Positions 17,675 to 26,538 of a stretch of 36,620 nucleotides of DNA are shown here, one piece after another. Below the pieces are notes generated by a model. That model did not search any database. It saw only the letters and a program-made list of their open reading frames with translations, and was not told the origin of the DNA. Source of the stretch: Rickettsiales bacterium. Its GTDB lineage: Bacteria > Pseudomonadota > Alphaproteobacteria > TMED109. The translations under genes and the position numbers were made by a program. Within the stretch, counting starts at the first letter, position 1, and each line of letters starts with the position of its first letter. Location: positions 1 to 36,620 of the forward strand of contig NZIN01000028.1 of the NCBI GenBank assembly GCA_002689905.1, in the 5' to 3' direction.

Positions 17675-18964
17675 TTAGTATCTATAACTTTTATTTTTAA
17701 AGGGGCCACTTTCTTCTATTCCTAAATAATCAGCTTGTTCTTTAGAAAGTTTTGTTAATTTAGCTCCAACTTTATTTAGATGTAACCTTGCCACTTTTTC
17801 ATCTAAATGTTTTGGTAAAGTATAGACTTTATTAGAGTAATTATTATGATTGTTAAAAAGCTCAATTTGAGCTAGTACTTGATTAGTAAATGAAGCACTC
17901 ATCACAAAAGAGGGATGACCAGTTGCACAGCCTAGGTTTACAAGTCTACCCTTTGCAAGAACTATAATTTTTTTACCATCAGGAAAAGTTACCTGATCAA
18001 CTTGAGGTTTAATTTCATCCCACACCATATTATTTAACTGATTGATCTGTATTTCTGAGTCAAAGTGACCAATATTACAGACTATTGCCTGATCTTTCAT
18101 TTTTCTCATATGTTCTAGGGTAATTACATCAATATTTCCAGTAGCTGTAACAAATATATCTGGTATGTGAGCAATTTCATCAATGTTTACTACATCATAA
18201 CCTTCCATAGAAGCTTGTAACGCACATATTGGATCTACTTCAGTAACCATTACTCTAGCACCTGCACTTCTTAAACTAGCAGCAGAACCTTTACCTACAT
18301 CACCATACCCAGCAACTAAGGCTACTTTGCCAGATAGCATAACATCTGTTGCTCTTCTTATACCATCTACTAGACTTTCTCTACATCCATACAAATTGTC
18401 AAACTTAGATTTTGTAACAGAATCGTTAACATTAATCGCCGGCACTTTTAATATATTATTTTCCTGCATTTCGTATAATCTTTGAACACCTGTAGTTGTT
18501 TCTTCACTTAAGCCTTTAATATTATTTAATAGATCAGGATATTTCTCGTGCATTAATTTAGTTAAGTCACCTCCGTCATCTAAAATTAAGTTAGGTTCCC
18601 AACCTTCTGCTTTTATAGTTTTTTCTATACACCACCAGAATTCTTCTTCTGTTTCTTCTTTCCATGCAAAAACAGGAATATTCATTTTAGCTATTGCAGC
18701 AGCAGCATGATCTTGAGTAGAAAAAATATTACATGAAGACCATCTTACTTTAGCCCCTAATATTACTAGAGTTTCTATTAATACTGCAGTCTGAATAGTC
18801 ATGTGAAGACAACCAATTATGTTCGCTCCTTTTAGAGGCTTTGACATTTTATACTCCTCTCTTAGTGAGATTAACCCTGGCATTTCTTTTTCCGCTAGGT
18901 TGATTTCTTTTCTTCCCCAATCCGCAAGATTTATATCTGCAACTTTATAATCATCATTTTTCAT
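17675..18964 (-). CDS. ahcY: Adenosylhomocysteinase (SAH hydrolase)
   Basis: A 429-residue NAD-dependent enzyme that splits S-adenosylhomocysteine to adenosine and homocysteine, keeping methylation going. Active-site residues fit: H54 (GCLHMT), D129 (LDDGGD), E154 (SEETTTG), K185 and D189 (VTKSKFDN). The NAD loop GYGDVGKGSA is at 219-228 and the C-terminus ends with FKNKSYRY, as is typical (Lys and Tyr contact NAD across the dimer). At 429 residues it lacks the roughly 40-residue insertion found in many alphaproteobacterial versions. The next gene downstream (tsaE) starts 14 bases after its stop. Confidence 0.97.
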   Translation of the reverse strand: MKNDDYKVADINLADWGRKEINLAEKEMPGLISLREEYKMSKPLKGANIIGCLHMTIQTAVLIETLVILGAKVRWSSCNIFSTQDHAAAAIAKMNIPVFAWKEETEEEFWWCIEKTIKAEGWEPNLILDDGGDLTKLMHEKYPDLLNNIKGLSEETTTGVQRLYEMQENNILKVPAINVNDSVTKSKFDNLYGCRESLVDGIRRATDVMLSGKVALVAGYGDVGKGSAASLRSAGARVMVTEVDPICALQASMEGYDVVNIDEIAHIPDIFVTATGNIDVITLEHMRKMKDQAIVCNIGHFDSEIQINQLNNMVWDEIKPQVDQVTFPDGKKIIVLAKGRLVNLGCATGHPSFVMSASFTNQVLAQIELFNNHNNYSNKVYTLPKHLDEKVARLHLNKVGAKLTKLSKEQADYLGIEESGPFKNKSYRY

Positions 18965-18981
18965 ATTTTTTTCCTCATAAT

Positions 18982-19485
18982 TTATAGTGATGGTAATAAT
19001 AATATGGCTAATACATCTTCTGCTCTTTTAGCTCCCCTAATTTCCTTTCTGATATTAGGGCTTTTTAATATTCTTGTAAGTTTTGCAAGAATTTGTAGCT
19101 TATTTGATGTTTCTATATTTTCAGGTGTTATGAGTGTAAAAATAATATCAGTAGAATTTTTACCATCAAAAACTACGGGGTTTTGAAGTCTAAAAAACAT
19201 TAAGCAGTTTTTTTTCAACTCGTTAAAAAAGCTATGCACTAAAACAATTCCATTATCTAAAGACAATAACTCATTACTATTTTTTTTCTTTAAGGAAGCA
19301 TAAAATTCTTTTGATTTAAGCCCATACTCCTTTTTACCTACATTATAAATTTCTGCGAAAACATCCTTTATAGTTAATAAGTTTTTATCCAAAAAAGATT
19401 CTTTGCTAGCATAAAAACTTAGACTAGAGTTTGAAGAGCTTAGCTTAATATTATTGATATTCTTTTTTAAAAAACTGGTTTTCAT
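18982..19485 (-). CDS. ptsN: PTS IIA-like nitrogen-regulatory protein
   Basis: A 167-residue protein of the mannitol/fructose IIA (PtsN) fold. H84 in GIVLVHSFF is at the place of the phospho-accepting histidine, which is normally in GIAIPHGKL. The RLQNPVVFDG segment and the ITPENIETSNKLQILAKLTRIL region (usual form: HLQLLARLA) support the assignment. The active-site surroundings are more divergent than usual. PtsN acts as a phosphorylation-state regulator rather than a sugar transporter. In many alphaproteobacteria rpoN and hpf separate lptB from ptsN; here they are absent and lptB follows directly, 11 bases away. Confidence 0.82.
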   Translation of the reverse strand: MKTSFLKKNINNIKLSSSNSSLSFYASKESFLDKNLLTIKDVFAEIYNVGKKEYGLKSKEFYASLKKKNSNELLSLDNGIVLVHSFFNELKKNCLMFFRLQNPVVFDGKNSTDIIFTLITPENIETSNKLQILAKLTRILKSPNIRKEIRGAKRAEDVLAILLLPSL

Positions 19486-19496
19486 AATATAAGGAC

Positions 19497-20264
19497 TTAT
19501 AAATTAAAATTAGCACCCAAATACACTTGTCTAACATTTTTATCTTGGGCTATTTCTTTTGGTTTACCAGATTTCATTATTTCTCCATTATGAATAATAT
19601 AAGCTCTTTCGACAATATTTAAGGTATCTCTAACATTATGATCTGTAACTAAAACTCCAACATTTTTTTCTTTTACCTGACTGACAAGTTCACTAACTTC
19701 TGATACAGATACTGGATCAATACCAGCGAGAGGTTCATCTAGAAGTAGGAAAGATGGTTGACTTGCAAGTGCTCTTGCAATTTCTACTCTTCTTCTCTCT
19801 CCTCCAGAAAGTGTAATAGCAGATGCTCTTCTTAGATGAGATATAGAAAATTCTGCGAGCAAATCGTCTAACATTAATTCTATTTTATCTCTATCATTCT
19901 CTATTACTTGCAAAACGGACCTAATATTTTGTTCTACAGTCATACCTCTAAAAATAGATGATTCTTGAGGTAAGTAGCCTAAACCACTTTTTGCTCTTAA
20001 ATATACAGGAAAATTTGTTATCTCGGTTCCGTTTAGATAGATAGATCCGTAATCTGCAGATAATAGACCCATTATTATGTAAAAGCAGGTAGTTTTTCCT
20101 GCACCATTGGGACCGAGCAATCCGACTATTTCTCCTTTTTTAACCTTAATACTAATATCTCTCAGAATTGGTCTATTTTTAAACATTTTCCCAAGTTTTT
20201 TAACTGATAAACCTTTATTAGATATTATTATCTTGGGTTTTATTGGCATTTTCTTCTTAGTCAT
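19497..20264 (-). CDS. lptB: LPS export ABC transporter ATP-binding protein LptB
   Basis: A 255-residue ATPase that powers extraction of lipopolysaccharide from the inner membrane with LptFG. Walker A GPNGAGKTT is at 51-59, the Q-loop in YLPQESSIFR, the ABC signature LSGGE at 152-156, Walker B LLLDEP at 173-178 and the switch His at 209. YLPQESSIFRGMTVEQNI is typical of LptB. An extra N-terminal segment of about 15 residues precedes the usual start. The gene is 2 bases after lptA; lptF and lptG are outside the window. Confidence 0.96.
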   Translation of the reverse strand: MTKKKMPIKPKIIISNKGLSVKKLGKMFKNRPILRDISIKVKKGEIVGLLGPNGAGKTTCFYIIMGLLSADYGSIYLNGTEITNFPVYLRAKSGLGYLPQESSIFRGMTVEQNIRSVLQVIENDRDKIELMLDDLLAEFSISHLRRASAITLSGGERRRVEIARALASQPSFLLLDEPLAGIDPVSVSEVSELVSQVKEKNVGVLVTDHNVRDTLNIVERAYIIHNGEIMKSGKPKEIAQDKNVRQVYLGANFNL

Positions 20265-20266
20265 AA

Positions 20267-20728
20267 TTATTCTGTACTATATTTCATTTTTACTTTATCT
20301 TCTGAGGATGATCCTAGCATCTTGCTTAAACCTGTTTCAAAATCAATAATTAGCTTATCACCTTTTATAATATTTTCCTCTCTTTTAAGATTAACATTAC
20401 CTTTTATTACGATTTGATTTTTATCTAAATTATAAACAGCATTGTTGCCGGTAGCAAGCTGATACCCATTAGAAAACTCTACATTTCCATAAGCTAGTAA
20501 TCTAATGATTTTTTGAGTCTCACTATTTCTATTCATAACAGCTATTATTTGGTTAGCTGTAATTATAGTATCTCCCTTTACAGCTTTTGCATTTCCTTTG
20601 GCTATAGCCTGTCCTTTCTGTTTATCCCACTCCATGGATTCTGCTATGATCTCAATCGATTTATCATCATTGCAATGCAAAAATTTAATAAATAAAAAAA
20701 CTAATATTAATATATTAAATATTCTCAT
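20267..20728 (-). CDS. lptA: LPS transport periplasmic protein LptA
   Basis: A 153-residue secreted protein. Residues 1-18 form a hydrophobic signal sequence followed by a Cys/Asn region. The remainder is an OstA-type beta-jellyroll with repeated patterns such as SMEWDKQKGQAIAKGNAKAVKGD and DKNQIVIKGNVNLKREENIIKGD, which matches LptA, the bridge carrying LPS across the periplasm. Identification also rests on its place between lptC and lptB. It starts 3 bases after lptC. Confidence 0.9.
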   Translation of the reverse strand: MRIFNILILVFLFIKFLHCNDDKSIEIIAESMEWDKQKGQAIAKGNAKAVKGDTIITANQIIAVMNRNSETQKIIRLLAYGNVEFSNGYQLATGNNAVYNLDKNQIVIKGNVNLKREENIIKGDKLIIDFETGLSKMLGSSSEDKVKMKYSTE

Positions 20729-20731
20729 AGG

Positions 20732-21343
20732 CTAATTTAAAACAAGTTTTGGTTTATTAAAAAATTTTATCTTTTGGTTTTTAGTATCAAATGAAAAAGC
20801 GTTAGCTTCAATTCTTCCCCATTCTCCAAACATTTTTACGCCTTCTTCACCTAAGCCTATCCCTTCAGAAACATTATAAATCAGGTTAGTGCTTTCTAAT
20901 TTAGTGCCATTATCATAAAAAATATAAACCTTTTCTTTGGCAGATATAGTTTTTTTTAATAAGTTGAAAGAAGCATAACTTGTATTCAATAACATCCAAC
21001 TATTATTATTTAAAGTTATATCTGCTTCTACCAAATGTAAGTAAATAATATTTTTATCTGTAGTTTTTTTAAAGGATGATGCAGCTGTTATCATATAAGG
21101 CTTATTATTTTTATCATTGCCTATCAATTTAGCATTTTCTACTTTAACAACATTCTGATCTTTATAAAATTTATCACCAAGTAACTCTTTATTCAAACCC
21201 ATTTTATTTTCATTAACAAGTGAAAAGTTGAAAGTAATTAATATAGTAATAATAAAAAAAAATATGACACCAAATTTAATATATTTAAATTTATTTTTTT
21301 TTTCTATTCTAGCTGATCGGGCAATATAGTTATCTAAAAACAT
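20732..21343 (-). CDS. lptC: LPS export protein LptC
   Basis: A 203-residue bitopic protein: a basic N-terminus, one membrane helix at about 24-43, then a periplasmic jellyroll. The GLNKELLGDKFYKDQNVV and PYMITAASSF segments are of the type seen in LptC. It receives LPS from LptBFG and passes it to LptA. Sequence conservation in this family is weak, so the call leans on topology, size and the kdsD-lptC-lptA-lptB order. Its first base overlaps the kdsD stop. Confidence 0.86.
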   Translation of the reverse strand: MFLDNYIARSARIEKKNKFKYIKFGVIFFFIITILITFNFSLVNENKMGLNKELLGDKFYKDQNVVKVENAKLIGNDKNNKPYMITAASSFKKTTDKNIIYLHLVEADITLNNNSWMLLNTSYASFNLLKKTISAKEKVYIFYDNGTKLESTNLIYNVSEGIGLGEEGVKMFGEWGRIEANAFSFDTKNQKIKFFNKPKLVLN

Positions 21344-22296
21344 TAGTTATTAACTCTCAGACAATCATGTAAGTGAATGATACCTAGAGGTTTTTTTCTT
21401 TTAATATTATCAACAATAAATAGTGATGTTATTTGATGATTGTTAATGATTTTAAGAGCATCACTAACATAAGTATTTTGAATTATCACCTTAGGTTTTT
21501 TGTTCATAACATCTTTTGCATTTTTTTCTAACAAGTTATTTTGCATATGCCTTCTCAAGTCACCATCTGTAATTATTCCAATTAGTGCTCGAGATTTATT
21601 TAATACACCAATACAACCAAAGTTTTTATTAGTTATCTGGACTATTACATCTTTCATATTAGCATTTTCATAGGTTAACGGCATATTATTTTTAGAGTGC
21701 ATTATATCTTGTACCTTAACAAATCTAGCTCCAATATTACCTCCTGGGTGTAAGTCACCAAACATTTTTTTCGAAAAACTTCTCTTTTCTGAAATTGATA
21801 AAGCTATAGCATCGCCTAAGGCTAACATCATAGTTGTTGATGTTGTAGGAGCGATTCCAATTTTTCCAGCTTCATTTAAATTGGGTATAAAAATATTCAT
21901 TGTAGATATTTGAGACAATTTACTTTTATTATTAGTTGAAATTAATAAAGATTTAATATTTTTCTTATTAGCATAATATAAAAGATCTAAAAGTTCTTTT
22001 GACTTTCCTGACTTAGAAAGAACCATAACAATATCTTTTTTTCTTAATGAACCTAAATCACCATGACTGGCTTCTGTAGGATGCATATAAAAAGCAGGTG
22101 TTCCTGTAGAAGTTAATGTAGAGGCAATTTTTCGAGCTATATGTCCTGACTTACCTACACCTGTTAAAATTACATGACCTTTTGTAATAAAAATTTCATT
22201 TAAAGCTTTTGTATATCTATTATCTAATGATTTAGATAATAGCGAAAGCGCCTCAGCTTCTTGATCAATTATATTTTTAGATAATTTTAAAAACAT
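21343..22296 (-). CDS. kdsD: Arabinose-5-phosphate isomerase (KpsF/GutQ/KdsD family)
   Basis: A 317-residue enzyme that converts ribulose-5-phosphate to arabinose-5-phosphate for Kdo synthesis. The SIS domain (about 30-170) has GVGKSGHIARKIASTLTSTG, the conserved HPTEASHGDLG and SKSGKSKE. Two CBS domains cover about 205-317, with GIITDGDLRRHM in the first. The overall layout is standard for KdsD. The neighbouring lpt genes support a role in the LPS core. Confidence 0.95.
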   Translation of the reverse strand: MFLKLSKNIIDQEAEALSLLSKSLDNRYTKALNEIFITKGHVILTGVGKSGHIARKIASTLTSTGTPAFYMHPTEASHGDLGSLRKKDIVMVLSKSGKSKELLDLLYYANKKNIKSLLISTNNKSKLSQISTMNIFIPNLNEAGKIGIAPTTSTTMMLALGDAIALSISEKRSFSKKMFGDLHPGGNIGARFVKVQDIMHSKNNMPLTYENANMKDVIVQITNKNFGCIGVLNKSRALIGIITDGDLRRHMQNNLLEKNAKDVMNKKPKVIIQNTYVSDALKIINNHQITSLFIVDNIKRKKPLGIIHLHDCLRVNN

Positions 22297-22298
22297 TT

Positions 22299-22913
22299 TT
22301 AAGAATGTGAGAAAATATCTACCTTATCCCAACCGAATAGGTCTAACTTAACTCTAGTAGGTAAAAACTTTAAAATAGGTAATAGAAGATGATGCCTTTT
22401 TTCTCTTTCTAAAATTTGATCTAATTCATGTTTTATTTTGTGTAAATATAAAACATCATTTGCAGCATACTTAATTTGATTTTTGGTTAATTCTTTTCCT
22501 CCCCAATAACTACTCTGCTGTTGTTTGGATATTTCTATATTTAATAATTCTTTGCACAGCTCTCTGAGACCATGTTTGTCTGTATAGGTTCTAGCAATTT
22601 TAGAAGCTATTTTAGTACAATAAATATTTCTTGGTAATACTCCCAAATATTTTTTTATTATAGCTAGGTCAAAACGAGCAAAATGAAATATTTTTAAAAT
22701 TGACTTATTTTTCATAATTTTTTTTAAATTAGGTGCAGAATATCCTAGATCTCCTCCTAATTGAATTAAGTGAGAAGTATTATCTCCTGAAGAAAGTTGA
22801 ACAAGGCAAAGCCTATCTCTATAGTTATTCAATCCCATAGCTTCTGTGTCTATAGCAATACTATCGGTGAAATTAATATTTTCTGGTATATCTCCTTGAT
22901 GTAGGTAATTCAT
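22299..22913 (-). CDS. rnd: Ribonuclease D, short form
   Basis: A 204-residue DEDDy 3'-5' exonuclease. Visible motifs are AIDTEAMGL (first Asp/Glu), FHFARFDLAII (third acidic residue) and YAANDVLYL with the Yx3D pattern. The C-terminal HRDC domains of Escherichia coli RNase D are missing, as is common for the short alphaproteobacterial version of about 204-210 residues. It likely trims tRNA or other RNA 3' ends. It heads the minus-strand run rnd-kdsD-lptCAB. Confidence 0.9.
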   Translation of the reverse strand: MNYLHQGDIPENINFTDSIAIDTEAMGLNNYRDRLCLVQLSSGDNTSHLIQLGGDLGYSAPNLKKIMKNKSILKIFHFARFDLAIIKKYLGVLPRNIYCTKIASKIARTYTDKHGLRELCKELLNIEISKQQQSSYWGGKELTKNQIKYAANDVLYLHKIKHELDQILEREKRHHLLLPILKFLPTRVKLDLFGWDKVDIFSHS

Positions 22914-22945
22914 TTTATTAAAATATATAGATTTTAAATTTTTTT

Positions 22946-22971
22946 ATGTTAATTAATATATATATTAACAT
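22946..22971. promoter_or_regulatory. Inverted repeat in divergent promoter region
   Basis: A perfect 8-bp inverted repeat ATGTTAAT / ATTAACAT with a 10-base AT-rich spacer lies in the 88-base gap between the divergent rnd and NDUFA9-like genes. It could be an operator or simply a chance palindrome in AT-rich DNA. No other copy was noticed by eye. Confidence 0.3.
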
Positions 22972-23001
22972 TATCAATTCTAAAAATATACCATATTGTA
23001 G

Positions 23002-23934
23002 ATGAGTGCTCAAAAAATAATTAGCGTTATAGGTGGAAATGGTTTTATAGGGAGTTATCTAGTAGATTTATTACTAGATAAGGGTTATTTTGTAAAAGTC
23101 ATATCAAGAAATCCAAAAGCTAGTAGAACTTTTTATCCTTCTGCTAAACTAGGTCAAATTAATGAGATTAGTTGTGATATAACAAATGACAAAAAATTAA
23201 GTAATGCGATTAAAGGCTCATTTAGCGTCATAAATTTAGTAGGGATACTAGAACCTAAAGGTAGAAATGATTTTGAAAGAGCACATGTTAGAGGCTCTGA
23301 AAAACTTATTGACGCATGTAATCAAAATGGAATAGATAAATTTATTCAAATTTCTGCTATAGGAGTAGAAAAAAATAAGACATCCAGGTATGCGATTACA
23401 AAATTACAAGCTGAAAATAGAGTTAAAAAACTAAAAAGGTCTATCATCATAAGACCTTCAATTGTATGTGGGGAGGAAGATAACTTTCTTAATTTCTTTG
23501 CAAAATACGCAAAATATTCTCCTATATTGCCACTCATAGGAGGAGGAAATACGAAGTTTCAACCAATACATGTATCAGATCTTGCGAATATAATTACTTT
23601 GTGCATAAACAAAGATTTTAAAAGAGGACAAATTATAGAAGTAGGAGGCCCAGATATTTTAACCTTTAAAGAAATCTTAAGCTATTTAATAGCTGAATTG
23701 AAAATTAAAAGAGTTTTATTGAATATACCATTTCCTGCTGCAAAAAAAATAGCCTATATATTGGAAAAACTTCCAATTTCTTTGATGACAAGAGATCAGG
23801 TAGAAATGTTAAAATGTGATAATATTGTAAGTAGAAATTATTCTCATAAAAAATACTTCGAATATAACCCTAATTCTTTCTATGACTTTGCTAAAAAACA
23901 ATTAAAAATCTTTACTAAAGACGGCGGGCACTAA
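23002..23934 (+). CDS. NAD(P)-binding SDR, complex I NDUFA9-like subunit family
   Basis: A 310-residue atypical short-chain dehydrogenase. GGNGFIGSYL (11-20) is the Rossmann nucleotide loop, and YAITKLQAE keeps the YxxxK pair of the SDR fold. The RPSIVCGEEDNFLNFFAKYA and FQPIHVSDLA segments are typical of the family related to mitochondrial NDUFA9. The alphaproteobacterial members are widespread, but their role in complex I is mostly inferred by homology. Its stop abuts the convergent uppP stop with no gap. Confidence 0.87.
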   Translation: MSAQKIISVIGGNGFIGSYLVDLLLDKGYFVKVISRNPKASRTFYPSAKLGQINEISCDITNDKKLSNAIKGSFSVINLVGILEPKGRNDFERAHVRGSEKLIDACNQNGIDKFIQISAIGVEKNKTSRYAITKLQAENRVKKLKRSIIIRPSIVCGEEDNFLNFFAKYAKYSPILPLIGGGNTKFQPIHVSDLANIITLCINKDFKRGQIIEVGGPDILTFKEILSYLIAELKIKRVLLNIPFPAAKKIAYILEKLPISLMTRDQVEMLKCDNIVSRNYSHKKYFEYNPNSFYDFAKKQLKIFTKDGGH

Positions 23935-24687
23935 TTAGGATATGTATATTAAAATTAATATTCCTAATAAAACTCTATAAATGCAAAAAACTTTAAATGA
24001 AAATTTTTTAACCCACTCTAGTAAAAACTTTATAGAAACTATAGCTGTTGCAAATGCAATAGATATTACTAAAAATAACTTAGTTATATTTATACTGTTA
24101 TCAATTAATACTTTATAAAAACCAAAACTGCTTGCAGCTAATAGAACAGGTATACCAGTTAGAAGAGAAAAATTAATACTGGCTAATCTATTGATACCTA
24201 AAAAACGCATAGCTGTTATAATACATCCAGAACGGCTCATACCTGGAATTAATGCAAGAATTTGAAAAAGACCTATAATTATACTTTCCTTAATTTTAAT
24301 AACCTCTCTTCTATTTGCTTTTTTGTTATTATCTGAAACGTAAAGCAAGATTCCACCTAATATGCATGCTAAAGCTATTATAAATAGATTTGAACTATAT
24401 AAGTTTAAATCTAAAAAACCTATAATGCCTCCAATAATAATAACAGGCGTACTAGCAATAGCAGCTAAAATAAGAGTAGGATTTTTTTTTAAAGAGAAAA
24501 AAAGTTTTCTATTATGAAATAAAACTGCAAGTAAAGTCCCCAGATGAGCTCCTAAAGCCAGTACTAACATGTTATCATTCCACTTAAAAACATCTTGTAT
24601 TATATATAAGTGAGCTGAGCTAGAAACAGGAAGAAACTCTGTAATTCCCTGAATAAAAGAATAAATAATTATTTTTATATTTTCCAT
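23935..24687 (-). CDS. uppP: Undecaprenyl-diphosphatase UppP (BacA)
   Basis: A 250-residue polytopic membrane protein that recycles the undecaprenyl carrier lipid. Catalytic motifs are GITEFLPVSSSAHL (residues 14-27) and PGMSRSG near 148. Six to eight hydrophobic segments are visible. It is somewhat shorter than the Escherichia coli protein (273). It is needed for peptidoglycan and other envelope polymers, consistent with the many envelope genes here. Confidence 0.95.
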   Translation of the reverse strand: MENIKIIIYSFIQGITEFLPVSSSAHLYIIQDVFKWNDNMLVLALGAHLGTLLAVLFHNRKLFFSLKKNPTLILAAIASTPVIIIGGIIGFLDLNLYSSNLFIIALACILGGILLYVSDNNKKANRREVIKIKESIIIGLFQILALIPGMSRSGCIITAMRFLGINRLASINFSLLTGIPVLLAASSFGFYKVLIDNSINITKLFLVISIAFATAIVSIKFLLEWVKKFSFKVFCIYRVLLGILILIYIS

Positions 24688-24745
24688 GTTTTTTATTTTT
24701 TAAAAATGATATATTAGTTTTAAATATTTCGAAATAATTTTTAAA

Positions 24746-25414
24746 ATGTACAAGCTTTTTTATATGCCAATGTGCGCTGCAAGTAGAGCAGCAAAAATAA
24801 TATTATATGAAAAGAAAATAGTTTTTGATTCTATTAATGAACCAATATGGCAAAGGCGTATAGATTTTTTAAAAATTAATCCAGAAGGAGACCTTCCTGT
24901 AATAATAGATGATCAGAATATCAAAATTGTAGGTTACTTTTCTTTAGCTTACTACCTAGATGAAACTAATGTAGGTTTAAACTTGATTGGTGATAATGCT
25001 CTTGATAGATTAGAAGTAAGAAGACTATGTAGATGGTTAAGTAATAAATTTTATAAAGAAGTCATGGATAATATCGTAGAAGAAAGAGTCTTCAAGAGCC
25101 TTAAAGGATTAGGGAACCCTTCTAGTGAATGTCTTAAGGCAGGTAGAGTAAATTTAAAAAATCATGAGAATTATTTTGAATGGTTACTAAAAGACAGAAC
25201 TTTTTTAGCAGGAGAATTTTTTTCATTAGCTGATATTGTCTATTCTGCTTATATGTCTACATTAGATTACTTAAGTGAAGTAAGTTGGGAGAGAATAGGA
25301 TATACAAAAAAATGGTATGCTAAAATAAAAAGCAGACCATCATTTAAAGATATTTTGAAAGAGAAGCTTTTTACTATTCCTGCTTCAAAGCACTATCAAG
25401 ATTTAGACTTTTAA
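24746..25414 (+). CDS. Glutathione S-transferase family protein
   Basis: A 222-residue protein with an N-terminal thioredoxin-like domain (LFYMPMCAASRAAKIIL, then NPEGDLPVIIDD with the cis-Pro) and a C-terminal all-helical domain (LKDRTFLAGEFFSLADIVYSAYM, with the usual N-capping AGxxxSxAD pattern). These are the GST hallmarks. The substrate is unknown. It is translationally coupled to queG (TAATG overlap), and a GST-like gene next to uppP and queG recurs in alphaproteobacteria. Confidence 0.88.
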   Translation: MYKLFYMPMCAASRAAKIILYEKKIVFDSINEPIWQRRIDFLKINPEGDLPVIIDDQNIKIVGYFSLAYYLDETNVGLNLIGDNALDRLEVRRLCRWLSNKFYKEVMDNIVEERVFKSLKGLGNPSSECLKAGRVNLKNHENYFEWLLKDRTFLAGEFFSLADIVYSAYMSTLDYLSEVSWERIGYTKKWYAKIKSRPSFKDILKEKLFTIPASKHYQDLDF

Positions 25415-26538
25415 TGGAACATCATAATTTATTTAATGAAATTAAACTTAAATCACAAGAACTTGGTTTTGATGAGATAGGTGTTTCTGGTTTAGAAAAC
25501 TTTGAATTCTCTTCTAATAAGTTAAGAGAGTTCGTAAAGAAAAATTACCATGGTGATATGAGCTGGCTGAAAGATAAGCTAGATATTAGAAGCAACCCAA
25601 AAAATATATGGAATGATGCAAAAAGTGCAATAGTGTTAGGAATGAACTACGGACCCGATAATGATATTTTTGAGGATTTAAGAGAAAAATCAAAAGGGTA
25701 TATATCTGTTTATTCTAGAAGAAAAGATTATCATAAAGTTATTAAATCTAAATTAAAAATACTTGCAGCGTACATAAAAAAAATACAACCTTCAGAAATA
25801 AAAGTTTTTGTAGATACTGCTCCATTAATGGAAAAACCACTTGCCAGCTTTGCAGGGTTAGGTTGGACAGGCAAGCATACAAATCTAGTTTCAAAAGAAT
25901 TTGGATCATGGCTTTTTCTTGGTGTAGTTCTTGTGAATATAGATATAAATATCAAAAGTTATGCAACAAATAATTGTGGCTCATGTACAAAGTGTATAAA
26001 TATATGCCCAACTAAAGCTATAATTGAATCCTATATTTTAGATGCGAGAAAATGTATTTCTTATTTGACTATTGAACATAAAGATCACATTGCTAAAAAA
26101 TTTAGAAAAAAAATAGGTAATAGAATTTTTGGCTGTGATGATTGTTTGGCAATTTGCCCTTGGAATAAATTTGCAAAAAAAACTAAGGAGGTAAAACTAA
26201 CCTTTATAGAGAAATTAAGAATGCCAAACTTAAAAGATTTTTTAAAGTTTAAAGATGAAGACTATAGGTTATACTTCGCTGGTACACCAATAAGAAGGCT
26301 AGGTTATTTTAGATTTATGAGAAATGTTTTGATAGCTGTAGCAAATTCCAATGACAATAGTTTAATAAATGAAGTACTTAAAAAGCTTGATAGTGAAAAT
26401 ACATTAATAAGAGCTATGGCAATTTGGGCAATCTTTTGTTTAGATGAAAGCCAGTTTTATGTTGAACGAAATAAGAGGTTGAAATATGAAAAAGATCAGA
26501 AAGTAAGGGATGAATGGCTTAATGGAGAACAGAAATGA
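25414..26538 (+). CDS. queG: Epoxyqueuosine reductase QueG
   Basis: A 374-residue cobalamin- and iron-sulfur-dependent enzyme that makes the last step of queuosine synthesis on tRNA. Two [4Fe-4S] motifs are present: C188, C191, C194, C198 (CGSCTKCINICP) and C241, C244, C248 (CDDCLAICP), with C214 as a further conserved Cys. VDTAPLMEK near 133-141 holds the proposed catalytic Asp. HEAT-like C-terminal repeats (LIREVLKK-type helices) complete the protein. It overlaps the next gene by an ATGA junction. Confidence 0.96.
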   Translation: MEHHNLFNEIKLKSQELGFDEIGVSGLENFEFSSNKLREFVKKNYHGDMSWLKDKLDIRSNPKNIWNDAKSAIVLGMNYGPDNDIFEDLREKSKGYISVYSRRKDYHKVIKSKLKILAAYIKKIQPSEIKVFVDTAPLMEKPLASFAGLGWTGKHTNLVSKEFGSWLFLGVVLVNIDINIKSYATNNCGSCTKCINICPTKAIIESYILDARKCISYLTIEHKDHIAKKFRKKIGNRIFGCDDCLAICPWNKFAKKTKEVKLTFIEKLRMPNLKDFLKFKDEDYRLYFAGTPIRRLGYFRFMRNVLIAVANSNDNSLINEVLKKLDSENTLIRAMAIWAIFCLDESQFYVERNKRLKYEKDQKVRDEWLNGEQK

